NCBI GenBank assembly: GCA_021797815.1
Contig: JAJZYZ010000003.1
Coordinates: 1 to 53,080, forward strand
Source: Bacillota bacterium
GTDB taxonomy: Bacteria > Bacillota > Sulfobacillia > Sulfobacillales > JAIMBI01
Reading direction: 5' to 3'
DNA: 53,080 nt
Positions 1 through 8,333 of this stretch are shown here, one piece after another. The number at the start of each line of letters is the position of its first letter. The first letter of the stretch is position 1. The translations under genes were made by a program, and so were the position numbers. The notes below the pieces were generated by a model, which worked only from the letters and a program-made list of their open reading frames with translations, had not been told where the DNA came from and searched no databases.

Positions 1-271
1 GCAGGGCCATGACCTGGTCGCCCTTGTCGCGGTCCGCCCGCACAAAGTACAGCGTCTGGCCGTCAGACGAGAAAGCCGGATGACTGTCAGACGGCCCGTG
101 CGTCAACTCCCGGGCGCCGGTCTCGTCCCCGTACAGGATGTGGAAGACATACCCCTCGCCGTCGGGCGCCACCCGCCGTACGACAAACGCCCCCCCGGAT
201 CGCCCGGGATGCAGACGCGGCGACGTCACCCCCACCACCCGGCCTAAATCGGAAAGCTTGATCCCTGCCAC
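1..271 (-). CDS. S9-family peptidase (acylaminoacyl-peptidase-like), N-terminal fragment
   Basis: The reverse strand is open from a GTG at 269-271 to the window edge. The first 90 residues begin with a KLSDLGRVVGVTSPRL-type segment and continue into a beta-propeller repeat containing the PAFSSDGQTLYFVR signature of TolB/PD40-like blades. That layout is known from the propeller of prolyl-oligopeptidase (S9) enzymes, which hydrolyse short or N-acylated peptides in the cytoplasm. The catalytic hydrolase domain would lie outside the window, so activity cannot be judged. A GGAGG lies 11 bases upstream of the chosen GTG; another in-frame GTG four codons earlier overlaps that site and is less likely. 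A TolB-like propeller protein without a peptidase domain is the alternative. Confidence 0.72.
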   Translation of the reverse strand, partial: MAGIKLSDLGRVVGVTSPRLHPGRSGGAFVVRRVAPDGEGYVFHILYGDETGARELTHGPSDSHPAFSSDGQTLYFVRADRDKGDQVMAL

Positions 272-1070
272 GACTCGGTGCACCTCCGTTAAAGGCTTTC
301 GCCGCCGCCTCGACCCTCCCTCCCACGCCCGAACCCAATCGCCTGCTTCCCGGTCTCCGTGGCGGGCGCGAGCCTCCCCGGCGCGCACACTCGAAGGAGG
401 GGGCCTAGACACGCCAGTCAGCAAACACTGTCAACCCTTGTCCGGACGGAATCGAGAGGCCGTATCTCTCGAAGCCCGCCGGGATCGCACCCGCGGCATT
501 GGCATGTGCAGTCGCTCGCCCACTCCCGCACCATAAGGGCACCCGATTACCGGCTTCACCGCGGCGGCCGCCGGCCCGCGCTCAGACCCGGGTCGTGGCA
601 TACGACCTCAAGCACGGCCGGGTGAAGGTGAACACGCTGGTTCTGGGCACAAACGAAGAAGCTTAGATCTCCGTCCCGAGCGCGACGTTCCGTACAAGCC
701 GCCGTACAAATAGGGATACCCGTCGATGCGGGGTTTTAGGTTCCGCTCCCGGTGGCCTGGCGCTGGACAAGGCACGACGCGCCCCCTGGCTCAGGCGGCC
801 ACCCCCGGCCGGATGCCCGCCCGGGTCGGTGCTCAGGGACTCATCTTCCTGATGAGGGTCTCGGCGCCGACCTGGAGAATGCCCCGCATGCCGCCCCGTC
901 GCTGATGTCGTATACTATCTTTAAGCATTTCCATTTTAATCCTGCTGAGTCCACGGCGCTCCAGTCAAGCCAGCGTCGGCTATGCGCGGGCACAGCATTC
1001 GGCATGCGCGTTCCGACGCCCCCGCTTGCGAGGGGCCGGGCCGCCGATCTATCAAGGGGGACCCTGGATC
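272..1070. other. 799-bp intergenic region, no convincing gene
   Basis: I see no ORF with a family signature here. Two short stretches resemble protein C-termini in different plus frames: one ends with the stop at 664-666 (reads ...VKVNTLVLGTNEEA) and one with the stop at 711-713 (reads ...RDVPYKPPYK). They may be the decayed tail of a gene. A TATACT at 911-916 could be a -10 element for the gene at 1071, but it has no clear -35. Confidence 0.4.
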
Positions 1071-1643
1071 ATGAAGCGCTTCGCGCGGATTGTCTCGGCT
1101 ATTTTCAATCCGGTCCTCTATATCGGCCTCTTCCTCCTGTATCTCATTGTCGGGAGCCACGGCCAGCTGTGGGGGCCGAGCCTCACCGCCTTCCTGTTCC
1201 TGGGAGCTCTGCCCGCGGGACTCCTCTTCTACGGCATCCACCGTGGCTGGTGGTCCGACATTGATATCTCGCGCTTGCATGAACGCCGCACGTACCTGCC
1301 CTGGGTGCTGCTGTCGGCGATCATCATGTTTGCCATCGCCCTCCTCTTTCACTACCCCCGGATCTTTCGCTTCACCCTGACGGGGATTCTGGCCTGGCTC
1401 GCCATTACGACCGTCGTGAGCTGGTATTGGAAAATCAGCATCCACGAAGGTGCGGCGGTGGGCGTCGTGGCCCTGATGTGGTTCTTGTACGGATCTTCCT
1501 GGGGACTCGGCCTCATCTGGACTCCCTTTCTGGTGGGTTGGGCACGGCTCGAGCTTCGTCGACACACGTTCGCCCAGCTTGCGGCCGGTGCGGGAGCGGC
1601 CCTCTTCAGCATGGGCGTGGCCTGGCTCTCCCTGCACGCCTGA
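1071..1643 (+). CDS. PAP2-like integral membrane phosphatase-family protein
   Basis: A 190-residue protein with about six hydrophobic segments. A cytosolic DIDISRLHERR segment near residue 50 and a WKISIHEGAAVG segment near residue 125 match the pattern of the unusual PAP2-like subfamily that has 'D..R..R' and 'WKxSxH' in place of the full classical phosphatase motifs. Members are thought to act on membrane lipid phosphates or isoprenyl diphosphates, but the substrate is not predictable here. The ATG at 1071 is preferred because AAGGGGG sits about ten bases upstream; an earlier in-frame ATG at 1026 has no such site. The gene stands alone, with no operon partner. Family assignment is moderate; activity is inferred. 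Confidence 0.7.
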   Translation: MKRFARIVSAIFNPVLYIGLFLLYLIVGSHGQLWGPSLTAFLFLGALPAGLLFYGIHRGWWSDIDISRLHERRTYLPWVLLSAIIMFAIALLFHYPRIFRFTLTGILAWLAITTVVSWYWKISIHEGAAVGVVALMWFLYGSSWGLGLIWTPFLVGWARLELRRHTFAQLAAGAGAALFSMGVAWLSLHA

Positions 1644-2010
1644 ACCGCCGCGTGCGGCGACCCGCGGGCGCGCAATCTGCCACCCCACGGCGCGTGCCGG
1701 CACCGTCCTGTGGCACGCATCGGGCTCCATTTGTCCGGCGCGAGCTCTTGTGCTTCACCTCCCCCCCGATGGGGATGCCGCCATGGATCGTGGCCATCTC
1801 GGCGCCGCCATATAGGCCGCCGGGCCCACGTCCATGTCTTGGACCGCGCCAACATTGGGGCGATCCTGTCTGCCGGGACACGCGAAGGGCTTCACATGTC
1901 TTCTCATCGAGCGGTCTGAGAGTCCTGTCCTGTTTGAGTCACGCGGTAACCGTCCGTCGCATAATGGGGTGACGAAAGCGGCGCCGTTCAAGGAGAGTGA
2001 AGAGACTTCG
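1644..2010. other. 367-bp intergenic region
   Basis: No gene seen. A TTGAGT (1934-1939) and CATAAT (1960-1965) lie upstream of the acetyltransferase, but their 20-base spacing is too long for a convincing sigma-70 promoter. Confidence 0.35.
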
Positions 2011-2523
2011 ATGCAAGATCTGACCGGCGTCGAGCTCCGGGTGTTGACCCCCGATGACTGGCGTCTTTGGCGCTCGCTTCGGCTCGAGGCGCTCCGGGAG
2101 GCGCCCTTCGCGTTTGGCAGCACGCTGGCCGATTGGGAGGGACCCCGGGACACGGAGAACGACTGGCGGCAGCGGCTCCTGCAAATCCCTTACAACGTCG
2201 TGGCCTTTCGTCGAGGCTCTCCGGCCGGAATGGTCAGTGGCGCCGTTCACGGTGACAAGACGGCCGAACTGCTTTCGATGTGGGTGGCCCCCGTGTCAAG
2301 GGGCCGCCGGGTAGGCGATGCGCTGGTGGAGTCGGTCAGGGAGTGGGCCGCGGCCGTGGCCGCCCATCAGCTGATGCTGAGTGTCAGGGCCGACAACATG
2401 GCCGCCATCGCGCTCTACCGCCGCCACGGCTTCCAGGACGCGGGCAAGAGCCCCGACGAGACGCCGGACGGTCCCGCGGAACGGCTCATGGTGCTGACGC
2501 TTGTCCCGACGCCGTGGCCCTGA
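2011..2523 (+). CDS. GNAT-family N-acetyltransferase
   Basis: A 170-residue single-domain GNAT protein. The segment SMWVAPVSRGRRVGDAL near residues 90-107 is the acetyl-CoA-binding motif A (R-G-x-G/A-type loop), followed by the beta5/alpha4 segment VRADNMAAIALYRRHGF near residues 127-143, a hallmark of the fold. The enzyme would transfer an acetyl group from acetyl-CoA to an unidentified amine in the cytoplasm. The ATG at 2011 is chosen because AAGGAGAGTG lies 11-20 bases upstream; the reading frame extends further upstream but without domain similarity. It is monocistronic and ends in a perfect hairpin terminator shared with the convergent lipoprotein gene. Confidence 0.88.
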   Translation: MQDLTGVELRVLTPDDWRLWRSLRLEALREAPFAFGSTLADWEGPRDTENDWRQRLLQIPYNVVAFRRGSPAGMVSGAVHGDKTAELLSMWVAPVSRGRRVGDALVESVREWAAAVAAHQLMLSVRADNMAAIALYRRHGFQDAGKSPDETPDGPAERLMVLTLVPTPWP

Positions 2524-2546
2524 GTTCGCCCCGAGGTGCCCAGCCC

Positions 2547-2580
2547 ATGGAACAGGGCGCCCGGAGGCGCCCTGTTCCAT
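2547..2580. terminator. Perfect 15-bp hairpin between convergent genes
   Basis: Arms 2547-2561 and 2566-2580 are exact reverse complements around the loop CGGA. It lies between the convergent acetyltransferase and lipoprotein genes and can fold on either strand. A T-tract is lacking, so bidirectional termination is inferred from position and stem strength. Confidence 0.7.
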
Positions 2581-2621
2581 CGTTATCGTGAATCGACCGT
2601 CGTCGTGGCCGCGGCTGGCTC

Positions 2622-3161
2622 TTACCAGCCACCGCCGGACGAAGAGGAGCTCCCGGCCGCGGCGCCTGCCGTCAGGGTCGGAGTAGCCACCCACCAGGTT
2701 CCGCCGTTCAGGTGAAGATCCTGTCCGTTGGCCTGGCCGGGGGCACTGTCGCCCGTGTACGTGTACAGAGGGTGGCCATTGTACGCCACCTGGCTGCCGT
2801 GGCTGTCCGAGATGACCGAGAATGAGCCAAGGCCGCTCGGGCTTGTGAGCTTGTGGGCATTAGTAGTGAGCGCCGGCCAGAGCGATGCACAGCTTCCCGT
2901 GCAGGCCGAGGTGGTCGACGTGTCCTTCGTGAAGTAGTAGAGGGTATACCCGCTCCTATTGGTGAGGACGGTATGGGTCTTGCCGCCCACAGTCACGCTC
3001 GCCGTCTTGACGGGCGCGACCACGACAGTTGCCGACGCCGCGGCGGTTTGCGCCTTCGATGACGATGACGCGCTGCCTTGGGCACTCGGTGCGGCCGTAC
3101 CACAGCCGACGAGGGCTGCCATCAGAAGCGTGAGCGCGGCTCCTCCTATGATGCGGGACAC
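2622..3161 (-). CDS. Secreted lipoprotein with two COG4315-type repeats
   Basis: A 179-residue lipoprotein. Residues 1-20 form a type-II signal peptide ending in the lipobox L-V-G-C20, so Cys20 should be lipidated and anchor the protein outside the membrane. A Ser/Ala-rich linker follows, then two repeats carrying the family's Yx(F/W/Y)xxD-type signature (TLYYFTKD and PLYTYTGD), a CTGSCASLWP segment, and a closing Gly/Ser-rich tail. The biochemical role of the family is unknown. The GTG at 3159-3161 is chosen because AGGAGG lies eight bases upstream; an earlier GTG overlaps that site. A consensus-like promoter precedes it. Confidence 0.85.
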   Translation of the reverse strand: MSRIIGGAALTLLMAALVGCGTAAPSAQGSASSSSKAQTAAASATVVVAPVKTASVTVGGKTHTVLTNRSGYTLYYFTKDTSTTSACTGSCASLWPALTTNAHKLTSPSGLGSFSVISDSHGSQVAYNGHPLYTYTGDSAPGQANGQDLHLNGGTWWVATPTLTAGAAAGSSSSSGGGW

Positions 3162-3195
3162 GAAAGGCACCTCCTTGACGGATCCGGTTGCTTGA

Positions 3196-3224
3196 ATTAC
3201 ATAAGCTCTTGATGATTCTGTCAA
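3196..3224 (-). promoter_or_regulatory. Sigma-A-type promoter of the lipoprotein gene
   Basis: On the minus strand a perfect -35 TTGACA (3219-3224) is followed after exactly 17 bases by TGTAAT (3196-3201), a 5/6 match to the -10 consensus. It sits about 35 bases upstream of the lipoprotein start, in a locally AT-rich patch, and is the best housekeeping-type promoter in the window. Confidence 0.78.
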
Positions 3225-3289
3225 CCTACCCGCAAGATCCTGACCGCCGAACGACCGCCCGTCACCGAAATCGTGGGGAGGTGATTTGC

Positions 3290-3559
3290 GTGCCGCATGG
3301 ACTTCGACGCGCCGACTACTGGCTTTATCCCTGGCAGATCCGTGCCGTCCAGCTAATCGCCGAACGTACCCACGCCACTCCGAGCGCCGTGGTGCGGGAC
3401 CTCCTGACTGCCGCCCTGCCCGAATCCCTGCGGCCGGAGCCTTTTCATACGACCGAACTCCCAAGGGGCGGGGACCCCAACGTGCCCGCCGTTCCTGAGA
3501 CCCGCGGGGAACCGGACCCTATCCTTAAACCGGCGACTCCTCCCGAACCGGTCCAATAG
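3290..3559 (+). CDS. Small ribbon-helix-helix-like DNA-binding protein
   Basis: An 89-residue protein. Residues 10-45 (YWLYPWQIRAVQLIAERTH followed by ATPSAVVRDLL) have the beta-strand/helix/helix pattern of CopG/Arc-type proteins, with the second helix introduced by 'TPSAVVRDLL'. Such proteins dimerise and bind operator DNA through a paired strand; they often act as autoregulators or antitoxins. No toxin gene is adjacent: the next gene is a tiny membrane protein. The C-terminal half is Pro/Glu-rich and probably disordered. The start is GTG at 3290 because GGGGAGGTGA lies just upstream. Regulatory function is inferred from fold pattern only. Confidence 0.65.
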   Translation: MPHGLRRADYWLYPWQIRAVQLIAERTHATPSAVVRDLLTAALPESLRPEPFHTTELPRGGDPNVPAVPETRGEPDPILKPATPPEPVQ

Positions 3560-3587
3560 GATCGAAAAGAGAGGGAGGCGAAGCGTC

Positions 3588-3716
3588 TTGTTGTACATCT
3601 CACCGGTCCTCGCCATCGTGGCCGGCGTCGTGATCCTGGTCTGGCCCCGGATCCTAAACTATGTCGTGGGTGCCTACCTCATCGTGGCGGGCCTCATCGG
3701 ATTCCTCCACCCGTAG
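3588..3716 (+). CDS. DUF3096-like 42-residue membrane protein
   Basis: A 42-residue protein that starts at TTG 3588 with GAGGGAGG nine bases upstream (a second TTG follows at 3591). It has two hydrophobic segments separated by WPRILNYVVGAYLIVAG, which matches the short DUF3096 family pattern of two helices with a central P-R-x-L-N motif. The function of this family is unknown. It begins 28 bases after the ribbon-helix-helix gene and is probably co-transcribed with it. The identification rests on motif and length, and the unusual start codon is supported by the ribosome binding site. Confidence 0.7.
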   Translation: MLYISPVLAIVAGVVILVWPRILNYVVGAYLIVAGLIGFLHP

Positions 3717-3789
3717 ACGCCAAGGGTGTTGCCCCCGCCCGCGTCCCGACGCATTATCGACAGTACGGGGACGAGCGGGGGGCTTAAAG

Positions 3790-4929
3790 GTGGACAGTGA
3801 CTGGCTTTCCGACGCCAGGCGGCAGATACCGGCCCTTCGGGCCTGGCATTATTTCAACACCGGGACGGCCGGCGCTATGGCGCATGCCACGGCGGACGCG
3901 ATGGGCCGGGCCTTCTTCGAGGAGATGTATCACGGGCGTATACGACCCGAGGCCTGGGAGGAAAGCGGTCACGCGCAGAACGAGTGTCGGGAGCGCTTGG
4001 GCCGGCTCTTTCACGTCCCCGCCGAGACCCTCGCGCTCACGCACCACACCACCGAGGGCATGAATCTTGCGCTGCTCGGAACGACGGCGCTCGGCCCGGG
4101 CGACGAGGTGCTGATGACGTCGCTGGAACACGCGGGCGCTGTCGCGCCGGCACGCCTGACCGAACTCCGGCGAGGCGTCAGCATCCGCACCGTGGACGTG
4201 GGCGAGGGCGGGGCCGGCACCGTCGGCGCCGTGACAGCTGCCTTTACGGAGAAGACCCGGCTCCTGGTGGTGTCGCACGTGGCGTACGGCACCGGCGCGG
4301 TCCTGGAGGTCGGGGCGCTCGTCGAGGCCGCCCACCGCCGGGGCATCGAGGTGGCTGTCGATGGCGCGCAGTCGGTGGGAGCCATCCCGGTCAACCTGTC
4401 TGAACTCCAGCCCGACTATTACGCGTTTCCGGCTCAAAAGTGGCTGATGGGCCCCGAGGGTCTCGGCGGTCTTTACGTTCGGCCCGATCGCCTCTTGACG
4501 ACGCTCCCGGTGATGGCAGGAGCCATGAGCTACGGTGTCGGAGACGATCTGTACCCCGATGCCCGCCGTTTTCACGTAAGCTCCATCTTCCGTCCGGGAC
4601 CGGTGGGGCTCGCGGCGTCCCTCGCGTGGCTTGAGGAGGACATCGGGTACGACCGGATTTTTGCCCGCACCCGGGAGGTGACCGCATCCCTCCGCGCCAT
4701 CATCGCCGGAATCCCCGGCGTGCGCATCGCCACCCCGCCCGACTCGGCCTCCGGCCTCCTGGTGTTCGAGGTGGAGGGCCGCCCGGCGGCCGACATCGTG
4801 CAGGACGCGGGCGCGCGGCGCATCCTTATCCGGACCGTTCCGGGCGACCGGGTGCGCGTGTCAGGCGCCTGGTATCTCGGGGATGAGGACTTAGACGCCT
4901 TCTCCCAGTTCGCCCGAAGCCTCGCCTGA
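3790..4929 (+). CDS. Class-V aminotransferase (cysteine desulfurase / isopenicillin N epimerase-like)
   Basis: A 379-residue PLP enzyme of fold type I. It opens with HYFNTGTAGAM, has THHTTEGMNLAL in the cofactor-binding region, VDGAQSVGAIPVNL with the PLP-pyridine aspartate near residue 195, and FPAQKWLMGPEGLGG carrying the Schiff-base lysine near residue 217. The set fits class-V aminotransferases, which include cysteine desulfurases, epimerases and serine/alanine aminotransferases. The cysteine-bearing loop of true desulfurases is not apparent, so the substrate is open. The GTG at 3790 follows a GCGGGGGG site. Its stop codon directly abuts the stop of the convergent helicase gene with no spacer. 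Confidence 0.86.
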   Translation: MDSDWLSDARRQIPALRAWHYFNTGTAGAMAHATADAMGRAFFEEMYHGRIRPEAWEESGHAQNECRERLGRLFHVPAETLALTHHTTEGMNLALLGTTALGPGDEVLMTSLEHAGAVAPARLTELRRGVSIRTVDVGEGGAGTVGAVTAAFTEKTRLLVVSHVAYGTGAVLEVGALVEAAHRRGIEVAVDGAQSVGAIPVNLSELQPDYYAFPAQKWLMGPEGLGGLYVRPDRLLTTLPVMAGAMSYGVGDDLYPDARRFHVSSIFRPGPVGLAASLAWLEEDIGYDRIFARTREVTASLRAIIAGIPGVRIATPPDSASGLLVFEVEGRPAADIVQDAGARRILIRTVPGDRVRVSGAWYLGDEDLDAFSQFARSLA

Positions 4930-6999
4930 CTACCGGCCCGCCTCGCGCTCCTCGATGCGGGAGATCCAGGGGGACGCAGGCTTTTCAGGTTCCAGTACGA
5001 AGTGCACGGCCCGGCGGGCGCGGGTCATGGCCGTGTACAGCCGCTCGGCCCCGACGGCCTCAGCGGGGTAGGCGGCCTCCCGGACGCCCGCCAGCACCAC
5101 CCAGTCAAATTCAAGGCCGCGGGCGGTTTCCATGGTGCCGACCGTAAGCCCGCCCGGGTAGGGCGCGCGGCCGTCAAGCCGCGTGAGAGGTCCCCGGCCG
5201 TTCAGCGCACCCGCGAGCCGGCCAGCCCCCTCTTCGTCCTCGGCCAGTACGGCGATGGCGGATACCCCCTCCTTTCGGGCCGCATCAATGAGCTGTTGGA
5301 CCCGATCGGCCAGATCCTCACCCGGCAGGAGCCTCCGCACCCGCACCTCACCCGGCACGGGATGCCAGGGCACGCTTTCGCTTGGCGGCGCCTCAGGGTC
5401 AAGCGCGTGGCGGAGGCGCTCAGCCACCCGGTGGATGCGTGGCGGCACCCGATAGTTCCGCCCGAGCCAGAGGGTCTGCACGGCGCCCCGGCGGATCTGC
5501 AGGGCTGCCCGCGCCTCATCCCAGGACGCCAGGCCATGTTCATACCCGCGCTGCATGAGATCTCCCGCCAGCACCACCGGAGCCGCGGGGTCAAGGAGGC
5601 GGCCGAGCGCCTCGTAGAGTCCGGGCGGCGCGGCCTGTGCCTCATCGACAATTACCCAGGCCGGTCGCCCGCCGGGCCAGGGCCGTTCGAGAATGGCGGC
5701 CAGCATCACGAGGCCGACGGGATGCAGTCCCCCATCAAGCCGCAGACGCCGCATTGATCGCCGATAGAGATTGTCGACGGCAGGCAGCCGGCCGGGGCCC
5801 ACGGCCGGCAGCGACGGCAATGATGGCAGGTCCCCTCGAAGCGTGCGGTACTGCTCAACCAGGGTTTCCGGGTGGTCGTAGCGGCCCTCCTTGCGCCAGC
5901 GGCGGATCCAGCCGAGCGCCACACCCGCGCGCGTGCCCGGGTCGGGGTGGGAGGCCTCTGCGCGACGCACCCCCTCATCCACGGCCTTCAGGAGCGGGGC
6001 CAGGCGGACCTCCTCGGACGACCGCATCTCCTGTTTGACGGCCTTCTCAAACTGACCGAGCGGCAGGGGAAAAGGTCCTCCCGTCAACGCGGCACCGTCG
6101 AGGGCCGGCCAGAACAGCCGTGCCAGGTCCTGCAGACTCAAGACCCGCACGCGGCTCCGCTCCAGCCCGAGCCGCGGCAGCGCCGGTCCTACATAGTCGC
6201 GCAGAGTGGCGCTCGGGGTCAGGTATACGCCGGCACTACCGGGCGGGGCCAGCACGGCCACCCGGTGCGCGGCCACCACGGTCTTGCCCGTGCCGGCGGG
6301 TCCGTCCAGTACCGTGAGTCGGAACCGCGGGTCGCGATCGTTGATGGCCTCATTCTGATGGCGGTCCAACACGTCTGCCAGGATGTCCAGCCCCGGCCGG
6401 GCGCTTTCCTGCAGCCGCCGTCTCACCCGGTCTTCAAACACGGCCCCGTATCGGGGCGCCACCCGGACGACACGGCCGCCGTCCAGCTCCACGTCTTCGA
6501 CGTCGGCCTCCAACACTTCGAGAAAGCCGCCCCTAAGCTCGGGCCAGCGCATCAGATCGGTCTCGGACAGGGACAGGCGCACCCGCCGTTCGGCCGGATT
6601 GCGCACGAGGTCGGCCAGCGCCGTGAGATGGCTGATGGCCAGCATCTCGTCGCCACGGTGCGCGAACGCCTCCGAGCGGGCGTACTTGTGCACACGCACA
6701 TCCAGCTGGAACAGATCCCCGCCCGCATCGCGGAGGCGTCCCTTGACACGGGCAAAGTAAGGCTCGCCGCCATGCAGCATCTCATCCAACTGGGCATAGC
6801 TCTGTTCCACGATCTCGGCATGCTGCCAGGCGGCCTCGTCGTTTGCCCGCAGCGCCCGCTCGCGTGCCTGGTCGGCGCGGCGCCGACGTCTTTCCTGCTC
6901 CGGTCCTGCCCAGGCCACAAACTCATCCAAGAGCTCCTGTTCGACACTGAGCGAGGCGGAATCGTGGTCCGGTGAAATACGGCTCGCCTCCCTCGACAT
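4930..6999 (-). CDS. UvrD/HelD-like superfamily 1 ATPase
   Basis: A 689-residue protein. An N-terminal charged helical region (residues 35-75) is followed by an insert, then Walker A GPAGTGKT (233-240), Walker B VIVDEAQ, a Q/R motif near GRNYRVPPRIH, and the C-terminal motif VI YTAMTRARRAVHFV. The long N-terminal coiled coil and the unusual first 220 residues resemble HelD, which releases stalled RNA polymerase, rather than classical DNA-repair UvrD. A DNA helicase role cannot be excluded. The ATG at 6999 is used because AAGGAG lies 11 bases upstream; an ATG at 7041 lies behind a GC-rich hairpin. The gene has its own promoter. Confidence 0.85.
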   Translation of the reverse strand: MSREASRISPDHDSASLSVEQELLDEFVAWAGPEQERRRRRADQARERALRANDEAAWQHAEIVEQSYAQLDEMLHGGEPYFARVKGRLRDAGGDLFQLDVRVHKYARSEAFAHRGDEMLAISHLTALADLVRNPAERRVRLSLSETDLMRWPELRGGFLEVLEADVEDVELDGGRVVRVAPRYGAVFEDRVRRRLQESARPGLDILADVLDRHQNEAINDRDPRFRLTVLDGPAGTGKTVVAAHRVAVLAPPGSAGVYLTPSATLRDYVGPALPRLGLERSRVRVLSLQDLARLFWPALDGAALTGGPFPLPLGQFEKAVKQEMRSSEEVRLAPLLKAVDEGVRRAEASHPDPGTRAGVALGWIRRWRKEGRYDHPETLVEQYRTLRGDLPSLPSLPAVGPGRLPAVDNLYRRSMRRLRLDGGLHPVGLVMLAAILERPWPGGRPAWVIVDEAQAAPPGLYEALGRLLDPAAPVVLAGDLMQRGYEHGLASWDEARAALQIRRGAVQTLWLGRNYRVPPRIHRVAERLRHALDPEAPPSESVPWHPVPGEVRVRRLLPGEDLADRVQQLIDAARKEGVSAIAVLAEDEEGAGRLAGALNGRGPLTRLDGRAPYPGGLTVGTMETARGLEFDWVVLAGVREAAYPAEAVGAERLYTAMTRARRAVHFVLEPEKPASPWISRIEEREAGR

Positions 7000-7355
7000 T
7001 CGGACGCCGTCTCCTTGCGCCTGCGTCGCGGCACAGTCCATCGCCCCCGAGGGCGGAGGCTCCGGGGGCGTCGACGAAAGGCTTATATTCTAGCGGAGCC
7101 GGATCATGGGGACAAGACGCCCGAAAAGATCAGGTGGCCCGCGGGCGTGAGTGGTTTTGGCGCCCGGGCGGATGCCCGCCGCCCGCAAAGTGGGTCAACG
7201 CGGCCCTTTGGCGGCTCCGCCCGGCCCCGCGCGGCCGACGTGGGGCCGCCTCTCGGGCACACAGCGGGCGTGAGCGGGGAGGCGTCTTTGCGGGGGACGC
7301 GTCCCACGAACAAAGGCCGCTCCCCGTCGGTCTTTCGTATGAGGTCGGCGATCTT
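7000..7355. other. Intergenic region with helicase leader and promoter
   Basis: It holds the helicase promoter (7087-7115) and, in its leader, a GC-rich hairpin between about 7042 and 7071. The rest, downstream of the oxidoreductase gene, is very GC-rich with several imperfect inverted repeats but no T-tract or ORF that I can support. Confidence 0.5.
7087..7115 (-). promoter_or_regulatory. Promoter of the HelD-like gene
   Basis: The minus strand reads TTGTCC (7110-7115), 17 bases, then TAGAAT (7087-7092). Both hexamers are 4-5/6 matches to consensus with ideal spacing, in an otherwise GC-rich region. The predicted leader is about 80 bases long and contains a strong hairpin. Confidence 0.6.
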
Positions 7356-8333
7356 TCAGCCAAGCCCGCCGGCCTGGCGGATGCGGTCTATCGTGACGGC
7401 GGTGGCGGCCGAGGTCTCAAGAGCCGTCAGGCGCGGCGCCTCCTCGCCGCGTGCTACCCGGCCGATATGGGCGATGTGGGCGGCAAACGACGGCAGGCCG
7501 TCTCCCGCCGACACGGTTGTGGTCTCCCCTTCCCGGTCGCGCGTCAGCGTGATCTGGTCGCGATCGCCGGGGTGAAAGGGATTCGTGACCGTGATGGAAC
7601 CGTCGTCGCCGACGATGCGCGTGAACGTATCTGACGGCGCGTTCAAGCTGGCGGAGAAGAGGAGCCGGCCCGTACCGAAGGCCACGGAGCCGGAGACGGT
7701 CTCGTCCACGCCTCCCGCGTGCCGGGTCACCAGGACCGCCGCCGACTCCCCGGCGCCGCCGAAGAGAAGGCTCGCGAAGTGCACCGGATAGCAGCCGACA
7801 TCGTAAAGCGCGCCCCCACCAAGCTCGGGGCGGAGCCGGATGTTTTCGGTGTGCCGCAGCCGGAAGCCAAAGCGCGAGTCGATTTCGCGGATCGTGCCGA
7901 TGGCGCCGTCGCGAACCCAGCCGGACATGGTCGCAAAGTGCGGCCGGAACATGAACACGAACGCTTCCCAGAGGGGGACACCGGTTCGCACGGAGGCCGC
8001 CGTCATCGTCTCCACCTGAGCTGCGTCCAGTCCGAGAGGCTTCTCGCATAAGACGGGCTTTCCCGCCTCCAGCGCTCTTACCGCCCACGCAAGGTGAAGA
8101 CTGTTGGGCAGCGGCACGTAGACCGCCTCCACCCGCGGATCGTCAAGCAAGGCTTCATAGCCTGTGAGCGCGTGGTCTATCTGGTTGTCGGCCGCCCAGG
8201 CGGCCGTGCGCGCTTCATCCCGCCCCGCCACCGCGTAAGGCCTTCCGCCCGCCGCCCGCAGTCCCGGCAAAAAGGACGCCCGGGCGATGTTGGCCGTTCC
8301 GAGGATCCCCCAGCGCACCCCACCCTCCGTCAT
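7356..8333 (-). CDS. Gfo/Idh/MocA-family oxidoreductase
   Basis: A 325-residue protein with an N-terminal Rossmann fold (WGILGTANIARASFLPGL, residues 8-25) and the conserved EKPLGL segment near residue 97, whose lysine is catalytic in this family. The C-terminal alpha/beta domain includes GGGALYDVGCYPVHF, where family members bind substrate. These enzymes oxidise or reduce sugars, polyols or related compounds with NAD(P); dihydrodiol/xylose dehydrogenase-like members share this layout. The ATG overlaps the stop of the upstream hydrolase gene as ATGA, so the two are translationally coupled. The substrate is unknown. Confidence 0.87.
   Translation of the reverse strand: MTEGGVRWGILGTANIARASFLPGLRAAGGRPYAVAGRDEARTAAWAADNQIDHALTGYEALLDDPRVEAVYVPLPNSLHLAWAVRALEAGKPVLCEKPLGLDAAQVETMTAASVRTGVPLWEAFVFMFRPHFATMSGWVRDGAIGTIREIDSRFGFRLRHTENIRLRPELGGGALYDVGCYPVHFASLLFGGAGESAAVLVTRHAGGVDETVSGSVAFGTGRLLFSASLNAPSDTFTRIVGDDGSITVTNPFHPGDRDQITLTRDREGETTTVSAGDGLPSFAAHIAHIGRVARGEEAPRLTALETSAATAVTIDRIRQAGGLG

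Noticed and set aside
936-1730. Long minus-strand open frame opposite the PAP2-like gene
   Set aside because: Its product is a low-complexity Arg/Gly/Glu-rich sequence without domain pattern; it mirrors the codon structure of the real plus-strand gene.
3784-4575. Minus-strand frame inside the aminotransferase gene
   Set aside because: Antisense shadow of a well-defined PLP enzyme; no family signature.
5872-6975. 367-codon plus-strand frame inside the HelD-like gene
   Set aside because: High-GC antisense shadow; the minus strand carries Walker motifs and conserved helicase motifs.
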